Positions 48,345 to 58,829 of a stretch of 64,000 bases of DNA are shown in pieces; position 1 is the stretch's first letter; each line of letters begins with the position of its first letter. Source of the DNA: Neorhizobium tomejilense (GTDB taxonomy: Bacteria; Pseudomonadota; Alphaproteobacteria; Rhizobiales; Rhizobiaceae); the NCBI GenBank assembly GCA_002968845.1, contig PVBG01000003.1, forward strand, positions 62,001 to 126,000, given 5' to 3'. The notes beneath the pieces are model-generated. The model saw only the letters and a program-made list of their open reading frames with translations. It made no database searches and was not told the DNA's origin. A program made the translations under genes and the position numbers.

Positions 48345-48623
48345 ATGGCTCGTTCAGTATGGAAAGGTCCGTTTGTTGACGGCTATCTTCTCAAGAAGGC
48401 TGAGAAGGTGCGCGAAGGCGGACGGAGTGAAGTAATCAAGATGTGGACCCGTCGGTCCACCATCCTGCCGCAGTTCGTTGGTTTGACGTTTGGCGTCTAC
48501 AACGGCAGCAAGCACATTCCGGTCAGCGTCAACGAAGACATGGTCGGACACAAGTTCGGTGAATTCGCTCCCACCCGTACCTATTACGGTCACGGCGCGG
48601 ACAAGAAGGCGAAGAGGAAGTAA
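48345..48623 (+). CDS. rpsS: 30S ribosomal protein S19
   Basis: 92-residue head protein that contacts S13 and the A-site tRNA side. Signature [40 protein letters not shown] and [16 protein letters not shown]. Behind AAGAGAGGAAGTCACTA. rplV follows after 2 bases. Confidence 0.98.
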   Translation: MARSVWKGPFVDGYLLKKAEKVREGGRSEVIKMWTRRSTILPQFVGLTFGVYNGSKHIPVSVNEDMVGHKFGEFAPTRTYYGHGADKKAKRK

Positions 48624-48625
48624 TC

Positions 48626-49015
48626 ATGGCGAAGGCTAAGACCGAACGCCGGCTGAAGGATAACGAGGCGCAGGCAGTTGCGCGTACGCTCCGCGTCAGC
48701 CCCCAGAAGCTGAACCTCGTTGCCGCCATGATCCGCGGCAAGAAGGTGGAACGCGCGCTTGCAGAACTCGAATTCTCGCGCAAGCGCATCGCCGGCACCG
48801 TGAAGAAGACCCTCGAGTCTGCAATCGCCAATGCCGAAAACAACCATGACCTCGACGTCGACGCGTTGATCGTTTCGGAAGCCTATGTAGGCAAGTCGAT
48901 CGTGATGAAGCGCTTCCACGCTCGTGGCCGCGGCCGTGCATCGCGGATCGAGAAGCCTTTCTCGCATCTGACGATCGTCGTTCGCGAAGTCGAGGAAAAA
49001 GGGGAGGCTGCATAA
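48626..49015 (+). CDS. rplV: 50S ribosomal protein L22
   Basis: 129 residues; a long hairpin reaches into the exit tunnel, a site of macrolide resistance. Signature [19 protein letters not shown] and the basic hairpin [19 protein letters not shown]. Its TAA shares one base with the ATG of rpsC, so translation is coupled. Confidence 0.97.
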   Translation: MAKAKTERRLKDNEAQAVARTLRVSPQKLNLVAAMIRGKKVERALAELEFSRKRIAGTVKKTLESAIANAENNHDLDVDALIVSEAYVGKSIVMKRFHARGRGRASRIEKPFSHLTIVVREVEEKGEAA

Positions 49016-49755
49016 TGGGCCAGAAAATTAATCCGATCGGTTTCCGCCTCGGCATTAACCGCACCTGGGACAGCCGTTGGTTCGCCGACAACGCGGAATA
49101 CGGTCAGCTCCTCCATGAGGACCTGAAGATCCGCGCCTACCTGATGTCGGAACTGAAGCAGGCCGGTATCGCCAAGGTGGTCATCGAGCGTCCGCACAAG
49201 AAGTGCCGCGTCACGATCCACTCGGCTCGCCCGGGCCTGATCATCGGCAAGAAGGGCGCTGACATCGAGAAGCTTCGCAAGAAGATCGCGACGATGACCA
49301 ATTCGGAAACGCATCTCAACATCGTTGAAGTGCGCAAGCCGGAAATCGACTCGACGCTCGTCGCCCAGTCGATCGCCCAGCAGCTCGAGCGTCGCGTGGC
49401 TTTCCGCCGTGCGATGAAGCGTGCCGTTCAGTCGGCCATGCGTCTCGGTGCCGAAGGCATCAAGATCACCTGCGCCGGCCGTCTCGGCGGTGCTGAAATC
49501 GCCCGTACCGAATGGTACCGCGAAGGTCGCGTTCCGCTTCATACGCTGCGTGCAGACATCGACTACGGTACGGCGGAAGCCGAAACCGCATTCGGCATCT
49601 GCGGTATCAAGGTCTGGATCTTCAAGGGCGAAATCCTTGAGCATGATCCGATGGCTTCTGAACGTCGCGCCATGGAAGGCGATGCCCAGGGTCCCGCAAG
49701 CCGCGAACGCGGCGATCGTGGTGACCGTGGCGATCGCCGCCGCGAAAACGCTTGA
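49015..49755 (+). CDS. rpsC: 30S ribosomal protein S3
   Basis: 246 residues; head protein at the mRNA entry site with helicase function. The KH domain holds [19 protein letters not shown], and the C-terminal domain holds [31 protein letters not shown] charged C-terminal extension contains repeated RGD triplets ([12 protein letters not shown]), absent from E. coli S3. Confidence 0.98.
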   Translation: MGQKINPIGFRLGINRTWDSRWFADNAEYGQLLHEDLKIRAYLMSELKQAGIAKVVIERPHKKCRVTIHSARPGLIIGKKGADIEKLRKKIATMTNSETHLNIVEVRKPEIDSTLVAQSIAQQLERRVAFRRAMKRAVQSAMRLGAEGIKITCAGRLGGAEIARTEWYREGRVPLHTLRADIDYGTAEAETAFGICGIKVWIFKGEILEHDPMASERRAMEGDAQGPASRERGDRGDRGDRRRENA

Positions 49756-49793
49756 TCAACGCTGGCGAAAGATAAGCTCGGAGAAGTAAGAAA

Positions 49794-50207
49794 ATGTTGC
49801 AGCCAAAGCGTACCAAGTACCGCAAGCAGTTCAAGGGTCGCATCAAGGGTGTGGCCAAGGGCGGCTTCGACCTGGCCTTCGGTGAATTTGGTCTGAAGTC
49901 CCAGGAACCCAACCGCGTCAACGCCCGCGAGATCGAAGCGGCCCGCCGCGCGATCACCCGCGCGATGAAGCGCGCCGGCCGTGTCTGGATCCGCGTGTTC
50001 CCGGACGTTCCGGTCACCGCAAAGCCGACCGAAGTCCGCATGGGTAAGGGTAAGGGCGGCGTCGAATACTGGGCCTGCAAGGTCAAGCCCGGTCGCATGA
50101 TGTTCGAGATCGACGGTGTTTCCGAGGAGCTCGCCCGCGAGGCGCTTCGTCTCGGTGCTGCCAAGCTCTCGGTCAAGACGCGCTTCGTACAGCGCATCGC
50201 AGAGTAA
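49794..50207 (+). CDS. rplP: 50S ribosomal protein L16
   Basis: 137 residues; binds near the A site and positions tRNA. Signature [40 protein letters not shown] and [11 protein letters not shown]. The 38-base gap from rpsC is longer than most in the cluster. Confidence 0.98.
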   Translation: MLQPKRTKYRKQFKGRIKGVAKGGFDLAFGEFGLKSQEPNRVNAREIEAARRAITRAMKRAGRVWIRVFPDVPVTAKPTEVRMGKGKGGVEYWACKVKPGRMMFEIDGVSEELAREALRLGAAKLSVKTRFVQRIAE

Positions 50208-50219
50208 GGAGCAAGGCAC

Positions 50220-50420
50220 ATGAAAGCCGAAGACGTTCGCGGCCTCACGGCCGATCAGCTCAAGGACAAGCTCGCCGACCTGAAGAAGGAGCAGTTCAAC
50301 CTGCGCTTCCAGAAGGCAACCGGCCAGCTCGAGAAGTCCTCGCGCATCACCGAAGTCCGCAAGGACATCGCCCGCGTGAAAACCATTGCCCGCCAGAAGG
50401 CGGCAGAAGCCAAGGCCTAA
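50220..50420 (+). CDS. rpmC: 50S ribosomal protein L29
   Basis: 66-residue two-helix protein at the tunnel exit, adjacent to L23. Signature [23 protein letters not shown] and [13 protein letters not shown]. Begins 12 bases after rplP behind AAGGAGCAAGGCAC. Confidence 0.96.
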   Translation: MKAEDVRGLTADQLKDKLADLKKEQFNLRFQKATGQLEKSSRITEVRKDIARVKTIARQKAAEAKA

Positions 50421-50431
50421 GGAAAAATAAT

Positions 50432-50668
50432 ATGCCGAAACGCATTCTGCAGGGCGTCGTAGTTTCCGACAAGAACGAGAAGACCGTTGTTGTCCGGGTC
50501 GAGCGCCGCTTCGCGCATCCGCTGCTTCAGAAGACGGTCCGCCGTTCCAAGAAGTACAAGGCGCATGACGAGAACAACCAGTACAAGGTAGGTGACGTCG
50601 TTTCCATCGAGGAATGCGCGCCGATCTCCAAGGACAAAACCTGGACGGTCATTTCCGCCCAGGCTTAA
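50432..50668 (+). CDS. rpsQ: 30S ribosomal protein S17
   Basis: 78-residue OB-fold protein that binds 16S rRNA early in assembly. Signature [20 protein letters not shown] and the later [18 protein letters not shown]. Last gene of the S10-type segment; a 235-base gap with a terminator separates it from rplN. Confidence 0.97.
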   Translation: MPKRILQGVVVSDKNEKTVVVRVERRFAHPLLQKTVRRSKKYKAHDENNQYKVGDVVSIEECAPISKDKTWTVISAQA

Positions 50669-50739
50669 TTTGCTTCGGATCCGCGTCTGGGCCTTGCGCC
50701 CGGCGCAGAATCCTGTAAGAAGCACCCCACTGGCGCAGG

Positions 50740-50763
50740 ACGCTCGGAAACGAGCGTTCTTTT
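50740..50763 (+). terminator. terminator between rpsQ and rplN
   Basis: Seven-base stem ACGCTCG/CGAGCGT with a GAAA tetraloop, followed by TCTTTTG. It suggests that the S10 and spc segments are at least partly separate transcription units. Confidence 0.65.
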
Positions 50764-50844
50764 GCTTTGAGCGCAGGGAAGGTCCTTTTAAGGAAACCAC
50801 CTTGGCAAGACCCCACCCGCGCACAACGAGATTCTGTCCATAAG

Positions 50845-50880
50845 CCGAAACGGGGCGTTTTTAACGCCCGGTCGTTTCGG
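50845..50880 (+). promoter_or_regulatory. leader hairpin upstream of rplN
   Basis: Outer stem CCGAAACG/CGTTTCGG (50845-50852 with 50873-50880) enclosing an inner GGGCG/CGCCC stem, 23 bases before the rplN start. Position suits an attenuator or a protein-binding leader of the spc segment. Confidence 0.45.
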
Positions 50881-50903
50881 TCATTAGAAAAAGGCGACCT
50901 GAC

Positions 50904-51272
50904 ATGATTCAGATGCAAACAAACCTCGACGTGGCGGATAATTCCGGCGCACGTCGTGTCATGTGCATCAAGGTGCTGGGCGGCTCCAAGCGCAAGTACG
51001 CTTCCATCGGCGACATCATTGTCGTTTCGATCAAGGAAGCCATCCCGCGCGGCCGCGTCAAGAAGGGTGACGTGATGAAGGCGGTTGTTGTGCGTACCGC
51101 CAAGGACATCCGTCGTCCGGACGGCAGCGTCATCCGCTTCGACAACAACGCAGCGGTCCTCATCGACAACAAGAAAGAGCCGATCGGCACCCGTATCTTC
51201 GGACCGGTTCCGCGCGAACTTCGCGCCAAGAACCATATGAAGATCATCTCGCTGGCTCCGGAAGTACTGTAA
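50904..51272 (+). CDS. rplN: 50S ribosomal protein L14
   Basis: 122 residues; intersubunit bridge protein. Signature [21 protein letters not shown] and the C-terminal [24 protein letters not shown]. First gene after the 235-base gap, so it probably opens a new transcription unit. Confidence 0.98.
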   Translation: MIQMQTNLDVADNSGARRVMCIKVLGGSKRKYASIGDIIVVSIKEAIPRGRVKKGDVMKAVVVRTAKDIRRPDGSVIRFDNNAAVLIDNKKEPIGTRIFGPVPRELRAKNHMKIISLAPEVL

Positions 51273-51284
51273 GGAGCTCATGCG

Positions 51285-51593
51285 ATGAACAAGATCAAGA
51301 AGGGCGACAGCGTCGTCGTACTCGCTGGCAAGGACAAGGGCCGCTCCGGCGAAGTCCTCCAGGTTATGCCGAAGGAAGACCGCGCCGTCGTGCGTGGCAT
51401 CAACATGGTGAAGCGCCACCAGCGTCAGTCTCAGACGCAGGAAGCCGGCATCATCAACAAGGAAGCGTCCATTCACCTGTCGAACATCGCGATCGTCGCG
51501 AAAGACGGCAAGCCGACCCGCGTTGGCTTCTCCGTCATCGACGGCAAGAAGGTGCGTGTAGCCAAGCGTACGGGAGATGTGATCGATGGCTGA
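51285..51593 (+). CDS. rplX: 50S ribosomal protein L24
   Basis: 102 residues; initiates 50S assembly. The KOW motif is [21 protein letters not shown] at the N-terminus. The last 8 bases overlap the rplE start. Confidence 0.97.
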   Translation: MNKIKKGDSVVVLAGKDKGRSGEVLQVMPKEDRAVVRGINMVKRHQRQSQTQEAGIINKEASIHLSNIAIVAKDGKPTRVGFSVIDGKKVRVAKRTGDVIDG

Positions 51594-52143
51594 GGCAAAG
51601 TATGAGCCGCGGCTCAAGGTGGAATACAATTCCCGTATCCGCGCCGCGCTGAAGGAACAGTTCTCCTTCGCAAACGACATGATGATCCCCAAGCTGGACA
51701 AGATCGTCATCAACATGGGTGTCGGCGAAGCGACGGCTGACTCGAAGAAGCCTTCCGTGGCTGCCGCCGACTTGGCCGCCATTGCCGGCCAGAAGCCGAT
51801 CATCACCAAGGCACGGAATTCCATCGCGGGCTTCAAGGTTCGCGAATTCATGCCGATCGGTGCAAAGGTCACGCTTCGCGGCGCCCGCATGTACGAATTC
51901 ATGGACCGTCTGATCAACATCGCGCTTCCGCGCGTTCGCGACTTTCGTGGCTTGAACCCGAAAAGCTTTGACGGCCGTGGCAACTTCGCCATGGGCATCA
52001 AGGAGCACATTGTGTTCCCAGAGATCAACTACGACAAGGTTGATCAGATGTGGGGCATGGACATCATCGTTTGCACGACGGCTACCAAGGACGACGAAGC
52101 ACGGGCTCTCTTGAAAGAGTTCAACTTCCCGTTCCGCCAGTAA
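51586..52143 (+). CDS. rplE: 50S ribosomal protein L5
   Basis: 185 residues; binds 5S rRNA and contacts P-site tRNA. Signature [20 protein letters not shown] and [19 protein letters not shown]. Overlaps rplX by 8 bases, indicating coupled translation. Confidence 0.98.
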   Translation: MAEAKYEPRLKVEYNSRIRAALKEQFSFANDMMIPKLDKIVINMGVGEATADSKKPSVAAADLAAIAGQKPIITKARNSIAGFKVREFMPIGAKVTLRGARMYEFMDRLINIALPRVRDFRGLNPKSFDGRGNFAMGIKEHIVFPEINYDKVDQMWGMDIIVCTTATKDDEARALLKEFNFPFRQ

Positions 52144-52176
52144 CCGTAACGACGAGCGTTTAGAAGGAACTCCCAT

Positions 52177-52482
52177 ATGGCGAAAACCAGCGCAGTTGAA
52201 AAGAACAAGCGCCGCCGCAAGACAGTTGCCAACCAGGCCGCCAAGCGTGCGACCCTGAAGGCAACCATCATGAACCAGGAACTTTCGATCGAAGAACGGT
52301 TCAAGGCAACCCTGAAGCTCGCTTCTCTGCCGCGCGATGGCTCGAAGACGCGTATCCGCAACCGTTGCGAAGTCACCGGTCGCCCACGCGCTTTCTATCG
52401 CAAGCTCAGGATGTCGCGTATCGCGCTTCGTGAGCTCGGCAATCTCGGCAAGGTGCCGGGCATCGTCAAGTCGAGCTGGTAA
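52177..52482 (+). CDS. rpsN: 30S ribosomal protein S14
   Basis: 101-residue long form without the CxxC zinc motifs of the short paralogue. Signature ARA-like tail [19 protein letters not shown]. Begins 33 bases after rplE behind AGAAGGAACTCCCAT. Confidence 0.97.
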   Translation: MAKTSAVEKNKRRRKTVANQAAKRATLKATIMNQELSIEERFKATLKLASLPRDGSKTRIRNRCEVTGRPRAFYRKLRMSRIALRELGNLGKVPGIVKSSW

Positions 52483-52494
52483 GGAGATCGTTAG

Positions 52495-52893
52495 ATGACC
52501 ATGACTGATCCCTTGGGCGATATGCTCACCCGCATCCGCAACGGCGCAGCCCGCCGCAAGTCGACCGTTTCCACGCCTGCTTCCAAGCTGCGTGCCCGCG
52601 TCCTCGACGTTCTGCAGGCTGAAGGCTATATCCGCGGTTATTCGGAAATCGACTTCGGTAACGGCAAGGCCGAGATCGAAATCGAACTCAAGTACTACGA
52701 AGGCGCGTCGGTGATCCGTGAGATCGGCCGCGTGTCCAAGCCGGGCCGCCGGGTCTATGTCTCGGTAAAGTCCATTCCGCAGGTCGCGAACGGCCTCGGC
52801 ATCACCATCCTTTCGACTCCGAAGGGCGTGATGGCCGATCACCAGGCTCGCGAACAGAACGTTGGTGGTGAGGTTCTCTGCTCTGTCTTCTAA
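52495..52893 (+). CDS. rpsH: 30S ribosomal protein S8
   Basis: 132 residues; in E. coli S8 also represses the spc operon by binding the mRNA near rplE. Signature [32 protein letters not shown] and [24 protein letters not shown]. Two possible starts (MTMTDP or MTDP). Confidence 0.97.
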   Translation: MTMTDPLGDMLTRIRNGAARRKSTVSTPASKLRARVLDVLQAEGYIRGYSEIDFGNGKAEIEIELKYYEGASVIREIGRVSKPGRRVYVSVKSIPQVANGLGITILSTPKGVMADHQAREQNVGGEVLCSVF

Positions 52894-52936
52894 GACAGGG
52901 TAGGGGAACTCCATAGCGAACAGACAGGATTGAAAC

Positions 52937-53470
52937 ATGTCTCGTATCGGTAAAAAGCCCGTTCAGGTTCCTGCAGGGATCACGGCCACTGTTGATGGCC
53001 AGAAAGTGACTGCCAAGGGCCCGAAGGGTGAGCTTTTCTTCGTCGCAAACGACGAAATCAAGCTGGAACTCGAAAACAACGCTGTCTCGGTGACCCCGGT
53101 CAACGACAGCAAGGATGCTCGTTCGAAGTGGGGCATGTCCCGCACGATGATCGAAAACATCTTCAAGGGTGTGAAGGACGGTTTTGAGCGTAAGCTTGAA
53201 ATCAACGGCGTTGGTTACCGCGCATCGCTGCAGGGCAAGAACCTGCAGCTGGCTCTCGGTTTTTCCCACGACGTGGTCTATCAGACCCCGGAAGGCATCA
53301 CCATTGCCGTGCCGAAGCCGACGGAAATCATCGTCACCGGCATTAATAAGCAGCAGGTCGGTCAGGTTGCCGCGGAGATCCGTGAATACCGCGGTCCAGA
53401 GCCTTACAAGGGCAAAGGCGTCAAGTACGCTGAGGAACGGATCGTCCGCAAGGAAGGCAAGAAGAAGTAA
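52937..53470 (+). CDS. rplF: 50S ribosomal protein L6
   Basis: 177 residues of two repeated domains near the factor-binding site. Signature [19 protein letters not shown] and the C-terminal [23 protein letters not shown]. Confidence 0.98.
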   Translation: MSRIGKKPVQVPAGITATVDGQKVTAKGPKGELFFVANDEIKLELENNAVSVTPVNDSKDARSKWGMSRTMIENIFKGVKDGFERKLEINGVGYRASLQGKNLQLALGFSHDVVYQTPEGITIAVPKPTEIIVTGINKQQVGQVAAEIREYRGPEPYKGKGVKYAEERIVRKEGKKK

Positions 53471-53482
53471 GGACGACGGATC

Positions 53483-53845
53483 ATGGCAACCAGAAAAGAA
53501 GCACTCACCAAGCGTGCGAGCCGTGTTCGCCGCCAGATCAAGAAGGTCGCAAACGGCCGTCCGCGTCTGTCGGTTCATCGCTCGTCCAAGAACATCTATG
53601 TCCAGGTCATCGACGACGTGGCCGGCCGCACGCTTGCTGCCGCCTCCACGCTCGACGCTGGTCTGCGCGCATCGCTGAAGACCGGCGCTGACGTTGCGGC
53701 TGCCGCCGCTGTCGGCAAGCTGGTTGCGGAACGCGCCACCAAGGCCGGCGTGACGGAAGTCGTGTTCGATCGCGGCGCCTTCATCTATCACGGCCGTATC
53801 AAGGCCCTGGCCGAAGCTGCCCGCGAAGGCGGCCTGAGCTTCTAA
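53483..53845 (+). CDS. rplR: 50S ribosomal protein L18
   Basis: 120 residues; binds 5S rRNA with L5. Signature [35 protein letters not shown] and [24 protein letters not shown], as in the family. Begins 12 bases after rplF. Confidence 0.97.
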   Translation: MATRKEALTKRASRVRRQIKKVANGRPRLSVHRSSKNIYVQVIDDVAGRTLAAASTLDAGLRASLKTGADVAAAAAVGKLVAERATKAGVTEVVFDRGAFIYHGRIKALAEAAREGGLSF

Positions 53846-53849
53846 GAAC

Positions 53850-53886
53850 TTTCGCCCGCATCCCTGAATAGGGGAGGCGGGCGAAA
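53850..53886 (+). promoter_or_regulatory. hairpin between rplR and rpsE
   Basis: Ten-base perfect stem TTTCGCCCGC/GCGGGCGAAA (53850-53859 with 53877-53886) enclosing CCCT/AGGG, directly after the rplR stop. The gap of 150 bases before rpsE is long for this operon. Possibly an attenuator or processing site. Confidence 0.4.
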
Positions 53887-53995
53887 TGCGGTTCGCCGCA
53901 CTCATAAGTCGTTCCATCCTAGCCCTTCGTGGGCAGGGGATGGTTGGCTCCCGGAAATTGCCCATTGCACCCGGAAAAGAAAAAGGAAAAGAACA

Positions 53996-54565
53996 ATGGC
54001 ACAAGAAAGAAGAGGCCAGCGCGAAGATCGCCAGAGCCGCGAAGAGCGCGATAGCGAATTCGTAGACAAGCTGGTCGCGATCAACCGCGTCGCCAAGGTC
54101 GTCAAGGGCGGCCGTCGTTTTGGTTTCGCAGCTCTCGTCGTCGTCGGCGACCAGAAGGGCCGCGTCGGCTTCGGCCATGGCAAGGCACGCGAAGTGCCGG
54201 AAGCCATCCGCAAGGCGACCGAAAGCGCAAAGCGCGATCTGATCTTCGTTCCCCTGCGTGATGGCCGTACGCTGCATCACGATGTCAACGGCCGTCACGG
54301 CGCCGGCAAGGTTCTGCTGCGCTCGGCCAAGGCTGGTACCGGCATCATCGCCGGCGGCCCGATGCGCGCCGTATTCGAAACGCTCGGCGTTCATGACGTC
54401 GTTGCCAAGTCGACCGGTTCGTCGAACCCTTACAACATGGTTCGCGCCACGTTCGACGCCCTGAAGCATCAGGTGCATCCGAAGGACGTAGCAGCTCAGC
54501 GCGGCATCAAGTATGCAACGCTGCAGACTCGCCGCGCCGCTTCCGGCAATGCGCAGGAAGAATAA
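53996..54565 (+). CDS. rpsE: 30S ribosomal protein S5
   Basis: 189 residues; double-stranded RNA-binding domain at the mRNA entry. Signature [22 protein letters not shown] and [28 protein letters not shown]. Longer than E. coli S5, with a charged N-terminal extension. AAAGGAAAAGAACA precedes the ATG. Confidence 0.98.
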   Translation: MAQERRGQREDRQSREERDSEFVDKLVAINRVAKVVKGGRRFGFAALVVVGDQKGRVGFGHGKAREVPEAIRKATESAKRDLIFVPLRDGRTLHHDVNGRHGAGKVLLRSAKAGTGIIAGGPMRAVFETLGVHDVVAKSTGSSNPYNMVRATFDALKHQVHPKDVAAQRGIKYATLQTRRAASGNAQEE

Positions 54566-54576
54566 GGAGAGCGATA

Positions 54577-54789
54577 ATGGCCAAGAAAGCCACTCAGGCA
54601 GAAGCCAAGAAGACGGTTACGGTCGAGCAGACCGGTAGCCCCATCCGCCGCCCGGCCGTGCAGCGTCAGACGCTGATCGGTCTCGGCCTCAACAAGATGC
54701 ACCGGACCCGTACGTTGGAAGATACTCCTTCCGTTCGTGGCATGATCCGGGCTGTCCAGCATCTCGTTCGCGTCGTCGACGAGAAGTGA
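54577..54789 (+). CDS. rpmD: 50S ribosomal protein L30
   Basis: 70 residues, with an N-terminal Lys/Ala-rich extension of about ten residues compared with E. coli. The core is [40 protein letters not shown] up to [12 protein letters not shown]. Confidence 0.95.
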   Translation: MAKKATQAEAKKTVTVEQTGSPIRRPAVQRQTLIGLGLNKMHRTRTLEDTPSVRGMIRAVQHLVRVVDEK

Positions 54790-54805
54790 GACGGAGGAAA
54801 CGACC

Positions 54806-55285
54806 ATGAAACTGAATGAGATCAAGGACAACGAAGGCTCTTCCAAGGACCGTATCCGCGTAGGTCGCGGTATCGGTTCGGGCAAGGGCAAGACCGGTGG
54901 TCGCGGCGTGAAGGGTCAGAAGGCTCGTTCCGGCGTCGCCATCAAGGGCTTCGAAGGCGGCCAGATGCCGATCTATCGTCGCCTGCCGAAGCGCGGCTTC
55001 ACCAACATCTTCAAGACTGACTACGCCGTCGTTTCGCTCGGCCGTATCCAGACCGCGATTGATGCCAAGAAGCTCGACCCGAAGGCAACGATCGATGCTG
55101 CTGCCCTCAAGGCTGCCGGCGTCATCCGTCGCCCCAAGGACGGCGTTCGTCTCCTCGCCGACGGCGAGCTGACGGCGAAGGTTTCGATCGAAGTTGCCGG
55201 CGCCTCCAAGGCTGCCGTCGAGAAGATCGAAAAGGCTGGCGCTTCGATCAAGCTGCTCGTCGTAGCCGAAGCAGCGGCCGAATAA
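54806..55285 (+). CDS. rplO: 50S ribosomal protein L15
   Basis: 159 residues with the long basic N-terminal tail ([24 protein letters not shown]) and the C-terminal globular domain. Last gene before secY; an intrinsic terminator follows. Confidence 0.97.
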   Translation: MKLNEIKDNEGSSKDRIRVGRGIGSGKGKTGGRGVKGQKARSGVAIKGFEGGQMPIYRRLPKRGFTNIFKTDYAVVSLGRIQTAIDAKKLDPKATIDAAALKAAGVIRRPKDGVRLLADGELTAKVSIEVAGASKAAVEKIEKAGASIKLLVVAEAAAE

Positions 55286-55294
55286 ATCGTTTTG

Positions 55295-55332
55295 AAATCG
55301 CCCGGTTTGTGCTTCACACCGGGCGATTTTAT
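55295..55332 (+). terminator. terminator between rplO and secY
   Basis: Twelve-base perfect stem AAATCGCCCGGT/ACCGGGCGATTT (55295-55306 with 55318-55329) then TTATC. It may reduce readthrough, so secY may also have its own promoter in the 195 bases that follow. Confidence 0.75.
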
Positions 55333-55524
55333 CTCCATATGTGAGCCTCACGATCCCGAAGCGATCCTGTTGGTCGCCTGACCGGGATCATACGGAAAAC
55401 AGGGTGAGGCATCCGATTGCATTGGCAATCCCGCGCGCCCGGTTTTTTGAACCAGAATTTTTAGACTGCTTTCCGGACCCGGCATTTCCCCCGCCGCCGG
55501 AGAATTGGTCAGGCGGAGAATTGC

Positions 55525-56865
55525 ATGGCTTCTGCAGCGGAACAACTTGCCTCCAATCTGAATTTTGCGACTTTCGCAAAAGCGGAGGATCTCAAGAAGC
55601 GGCTTTGGTTTACCCTCGCGGCACTTCTCGTGTATCGCCTCGGTACCCACATTCCGCTTCCGGGCTTGAACCCCGAAGCCTATGCGCAGGCCTTCCGCGG
55701 CCAGGCCGGTGGCATCCTCGGACTTTTCAACATGTTTTCGGGCGGTGCAGTGGAGCGCATGGCGATCTTCGCGCTCGGCATCATGCCCTATATCTCCGCA
55801 TCGATCATCGTGCAGCTGATGACTTCGGTCGTCCCTTCTCTTGAAAACCTCAAGAAGGAAGGCGAAGCCGGCCGCAAGATCATCAACCAGTACACCCGTT
55901 ACGGCACGGTGCTGCTCGGTACGCTGCAGGCCTATGGCATTGCAGCCGGCCTCGAGAGCGGCCAGGGCCTGGTGCTGGATCCGGGCTGGTTCTTCAAGAT
56001 TTCGACGGTCGTGACGCTGCTCGGCGGCACCATGTTCCTGATGTGGCTCGGTGAGCAGATCACCTCGCGCGGCATCGGCAACGGCATTTCGCTGATCATC
56101 TTCGCAGGTATCGCCGCAGGTCTTCCGACCGCGCTGGCCGGTACGTTGGAGCTTGGCCGTACCGGTGCGCTTCCGACTGCACTGATTCTCACCGTGATCG
56201 TGGTGGCTATCGGCGTCATCGCCCTCATCGTTTTCGTCGAGCGCGCCCAGCGCCGCCTTCTGATCCAGTATCCGAAGCGCCAGGTCGGCAACCGCATGTT
56301 CCAGGGCGATACGTCGCACCTGCCGCTGAAGCTCAACACTTCGGGCGTCATCCCGGCGATCTTCGCCTCGTCGCTGCTGCTTCTGCCGGCGACCGCTGCG
56401 GGCTTTGCCGGCAATGCCGGGCTGCCGGACTGGGCGACGATGATCATCTCGGCGCTCGGCCATGGCCAGCCGCTGTTCATGCTGCTTTACGGCCTGCTGA
56501 TTGCCTTCTTCGCCTTCTTCTACACGGCGATCGTCTTCAATCCGAAGGACACCGCCGACAATCTGAAGAAGCATGGCGGCTTCATTCCGGGCATCCGTCC
56601 GGGCGAACGCACGGCCGAATACATCGATTACGTGCTGACCCGAATCACGGTCGTCGGCGCCATCTACCTTGTCTTCGTCTGCATCCTGCCGGAATTCCTC
56701 GTGGCCCGCAGCGGCGTGCCATTAGCCCTTGGTGGGACTTCGCTTTTGATTGTTGTCAGTGTAACCCTCGATACGGTAGCACAGATTCAAGGGCACCTCA
56801 TTGCGCAGCAGTATGAGGGTCTGATCAAGAAGTCGAAACTGCGCGGAGGAAAGAGGGGACGATGA
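55525..56865 (+). CDS. secY: preprotein translocase subunit SecY
   Basis: 446-residue channel subunit of the Sec translocon with ten membrane segments. Signature [22 protein letters not shown] N-terminus, the plug region [33 protein letters not shown], and the C-terminal [23 protein letters not shown]. Overlaps adk by 4 bases (ATGA). Confidence 0.97.
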   Translation: MASAAEQLASNLNFATFAKAEDLKKRLWFTLAALLVYRLGTHIPLPGLNPEAYAQAFRGQAGGILGLFNMFSGGAVERMAIFALGIMPYISASIIVQLMTSVVPSLENLKKEGEAGRKIINQYTRYGTVLLGTLQAYGIAAGLESGQGLVLDPGWFFKISTVVTLLGGTMFLMWLGEQITSRGIGNGISLIIFAGIAAGLPTALAGTLELGRTGALPTALILTVIVVAIGVIALIVFVERAQRRLLIQYPKRQVGNRMFQGDTSHLPLKLNTSGVIPAIFASSLLLLPATAAGFAGNAGLPDWATMIISALGHGQPLFMLLYGLLIAFFAFFYTAIVFNPKDTADNLKKHGGFIPGIRPGERTAEYIDYVLTRITVVGAIYLVFVCILPEFLVARSGVPLALGGTSLLIVVSVTLDTVAQIQGHLIAQQYEGLIKKSKLRGGKRGR

Positions 56866-57512
56866 GACTGATTCTTTTAGGGCCGCCGGGCGCGGGTAAG
56901 GGGACCCAGGCCCAGCGGATCGTGGAGAAGCACGGTATCCCGCAGCTCTCCACGGGCGACATGCTGCGTGCAGCGGTCGCCGCCGAGACGGAAGTTGGCA
57001 AGCGCGCCAAGGCCGTCATGGATGCCGGCAATCTGGTCTCCGACGAGATCGTCAACGCGATCGTCTCCGAGCGTATCGACCAGCCCGATTGCGCCAACGG
57101 CTTCATCCTCGATGGTTTCCCGCGCACCCTGGTGCAGGCGGATGCGACCGAGGCGATGCTGAAGGCGAAGGGTCTCGATCTTTCCGTCGTCATCGAACTG
57201 CGTGTCGACGACAAGGAACTCGTGCGTCGCGTCTCCGGCCGCTATTCCTGCGCCCAGTGCGGCACGGTCTACCATGACACGGACAAGAAGCCGTCCCAGG
57301 AAGGCGTCTGCGACAAGTGCGGTTCGACGCATTTCAAGCGCCGTCCCGACGACAATGCCGAGACCATGACCAAGCGCCTCGAGGTCTACTACAAGGAAAC
57401 CTCGCCGCTGATCGGTTATTACCATGCCAAGGGCAAGCTCAAGGCTGTGGACGGCATGGCCGATATGGACAAGGTCACGGCCGATATCGAAAATATCCTG
57501 GCGGCTCTTTGA
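56862..57512 (+). CDS. adk: adenylate kinase, zinc-type LID
   Basis: Interconverts ATP, ADP and AMP. 216 residues, the long form. P-loop [10 protein letters not shown] (7-16), core PRTLVQADA (88-96 region) and a LID domain with four cysteines, C130-x2-C133 and C150-x2-C153, that should bind structural zinc. Translationally coupled to secY. Confidence 0.96.
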   Translation: MRLILLGPPGAGKGTQAQRIVEKHGIPQLSTGDMLRAAVAAETEVGKRAKAVMDAGNLVSDEIVNAIVSERIDQPDCANGFILDGFPRTLVQADATEAMLKAKGLDLSVVIELRVDDKELVRRVSGRYSCAQCGTVYHDTDKKPSQEGVCDKCGSTHFKRRPDDNAETMTKRLEVYYKETSPLIGYYHAKGKLKAVDGMADMDKVTADIENILAAL

Positions 57513-57751
57513 GCCGTCATCTATCTGTTAAAGAATCTTGGGCGGAGCGGTTGCATTTCAGCGCTGATTCCGTTAAACACCGCGCCAACTCGCGACAGCT
57601 TTAGCGATCGGCGCGGATTTCCCGCAAGGACATCCGAGACCGGTCGTTTTGACCTGTTCCGTATGGTGTTTGAACTGGCGGCCATAGATCTGGCTGCTTT
57701 CATGGAAGAAGTACCACTTGCCGGATGGCAACTGGAACAAGGAGAATAGGC

Positions 57752-58120
57752 GTGGCACGTATCGCTGGCGTCAACATCCCGACTGCGAAGCGCGTTGTCA
57801 TCGCGCTGACCTACATTCACGGGATCGGCCCGAAATTCGCATCGGAAATCATGGAGAAGGTCGGTCTTCCGGCTGAAAAGCGCGTCCATCAGCTGACGGA
57901 CTCGGAAATCCTCCAGATCCGCGAAACCATCGACCGCGACTACCAGGTCGAAGGTGACCTTCGTCGCGATACCGCGATGAACATCAAGCGTTTGATGGAC
58001 CTCGGCTGCTACCGCGGCCTGCGTCATCGCCGTGGCCTCCCGGTCCGCGGTCAGCGCACGCACACCAATGCCCGCACCCGCAAGGGTCCGGCAAAGGCGA
58101 TCGCCGGTAAGAAGAAGTAA
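57752..58120 (+). CDS. rpsM: 30S ribosomal protein S13
   Basis: 122 residues; head protein bridging to L5. Starts with GTG at 57752 ([15 protein letters not shown]) behind AAGGAGAATAGGC; an upstream ATG at 57725 does not match the family. Signature [16 protein letters not shown] and [12 protein letters not shown]. The rpmJ gene usual in E. coli between secY and rpsM is absent here. Confidence 0.97.
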   Translation: MARIAGVNIPTAKRVVIALTYIHGIGPKFASEIMEKVGLPAEKRVHQLTDSEILQIRETIDRDYQVEGDLRRDTAMNIKRLMDLGCYRGLRHRRGLPVRGQRTHTNARTRKGPAKAIAGKKK

Positions 58121-58127
58121 TTTGGGT

Positions 58128-58185
58128 GAGCAGTTGATTGGTGGGTAGTGATCAGATCCTACCCACTGACGACTAACGACTGCTC
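58128..58185 (+). repeat. nested palindrome between rpsM and rpsK
   Basis: Outer arms GAGCAGT (58128-58134) and ACTGCTC (58179-58185) enclose inner arms GTGGGTAG (58141-58148) and CTACCCAC (58159-58166). All arms are perfect. It occupies half of the 122-base gap and looks like a small dispersed palindromic element or a regulatory RNA fold. Confidence 0.5.
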
Positions 58186-58242
58186 GTTCCCAGGTGGAGC
58201 CGCTGGAATTACGGCGGTGCAGAGATCAACGAAAGGGATAAA

Positions 58243-58632
58243 ATGGCCAAGGAAGCCACCCGCGTCCGTAGGCGCGAGCGTAAAAATATCACGTCGGGCG
58301 TTGCCCACGTCAATTCTACCTTCAACAACACGATGATCACCATCACCGACGCGCAGGGCAATGCGATTGCCTGGTCGTCCGCCGGTGCAAAGGGCTTCAA
58401 GGGTTCGCGCAAGTCGACCCCGTTCGCAGCCCAGATCGCTGCCGAAGACTGCGCCAAGAAGGCGCAGGAGCATGGCATGAAGTCGCTGGAAGTCGAAGTC
58501 TGCGGCCCGGGTTCCGGTCGTGAATCGGCTCTGCGCGCTCTGCAGGCTGCCGGCTTCATGATCACCTCCATCCGTGACGTGACCCCGATCCCGCACAACG
58601 GCTGCCGCCCGCGCAAGAAGCGCCGCGTCTGA
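58243..58632 (+). CDS. rpsK: 30S ribosomal protein S11
   Basis: 129 residues; platform protein contacting mRNA. Signature [41 protein letters not shown] and [15 protein letters not shown]. Begins behind GAAAGGGATAAA, after the palindrome. Confidence 0.98.
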   Translation: MAKEATRVRRRERKNITSGVAHVNSTFNNTMITITDAQGNAIAWSSAGAKGFKGSRKSTPFAAQIAAEDCAKKAQEHGMKSLEVEVCGPGSGRESALRALQAAGFMITSIRDVTPIPHNGCRPRKKRRV

Positions 58633-58702
58633 TCGTCGGAAATTGAAGGGGCTGCCGAATCTCACATCGAGAATTGGGCGGCCTCTGTCTGAACTCGGGA
58701 AT

Positions 58703-58735
58703 AGCCGCCTGACCCTCTGCGGAGGTTCGGCGGCT
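58703..58735 (+). terminator. hairpin between rpsK and rpoA
   Basis: AGCCGCC (58703-58709) with GGCGGCT (58729-58735), extended by a few imperfect pairs, followed by TTACC. Weak terminator or attenuator; rpoA starts 94 bases later. Confidence 0.4.
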
Positions 58736-58829
58736 TTACCCATATCGCCGATGGACATGGTTCCGATCGGTGCCCCTCATGCTCGGTTGCCACGATTGGA
58801 TGGTGGCAACGAACGGAAGGTATTTAGTG

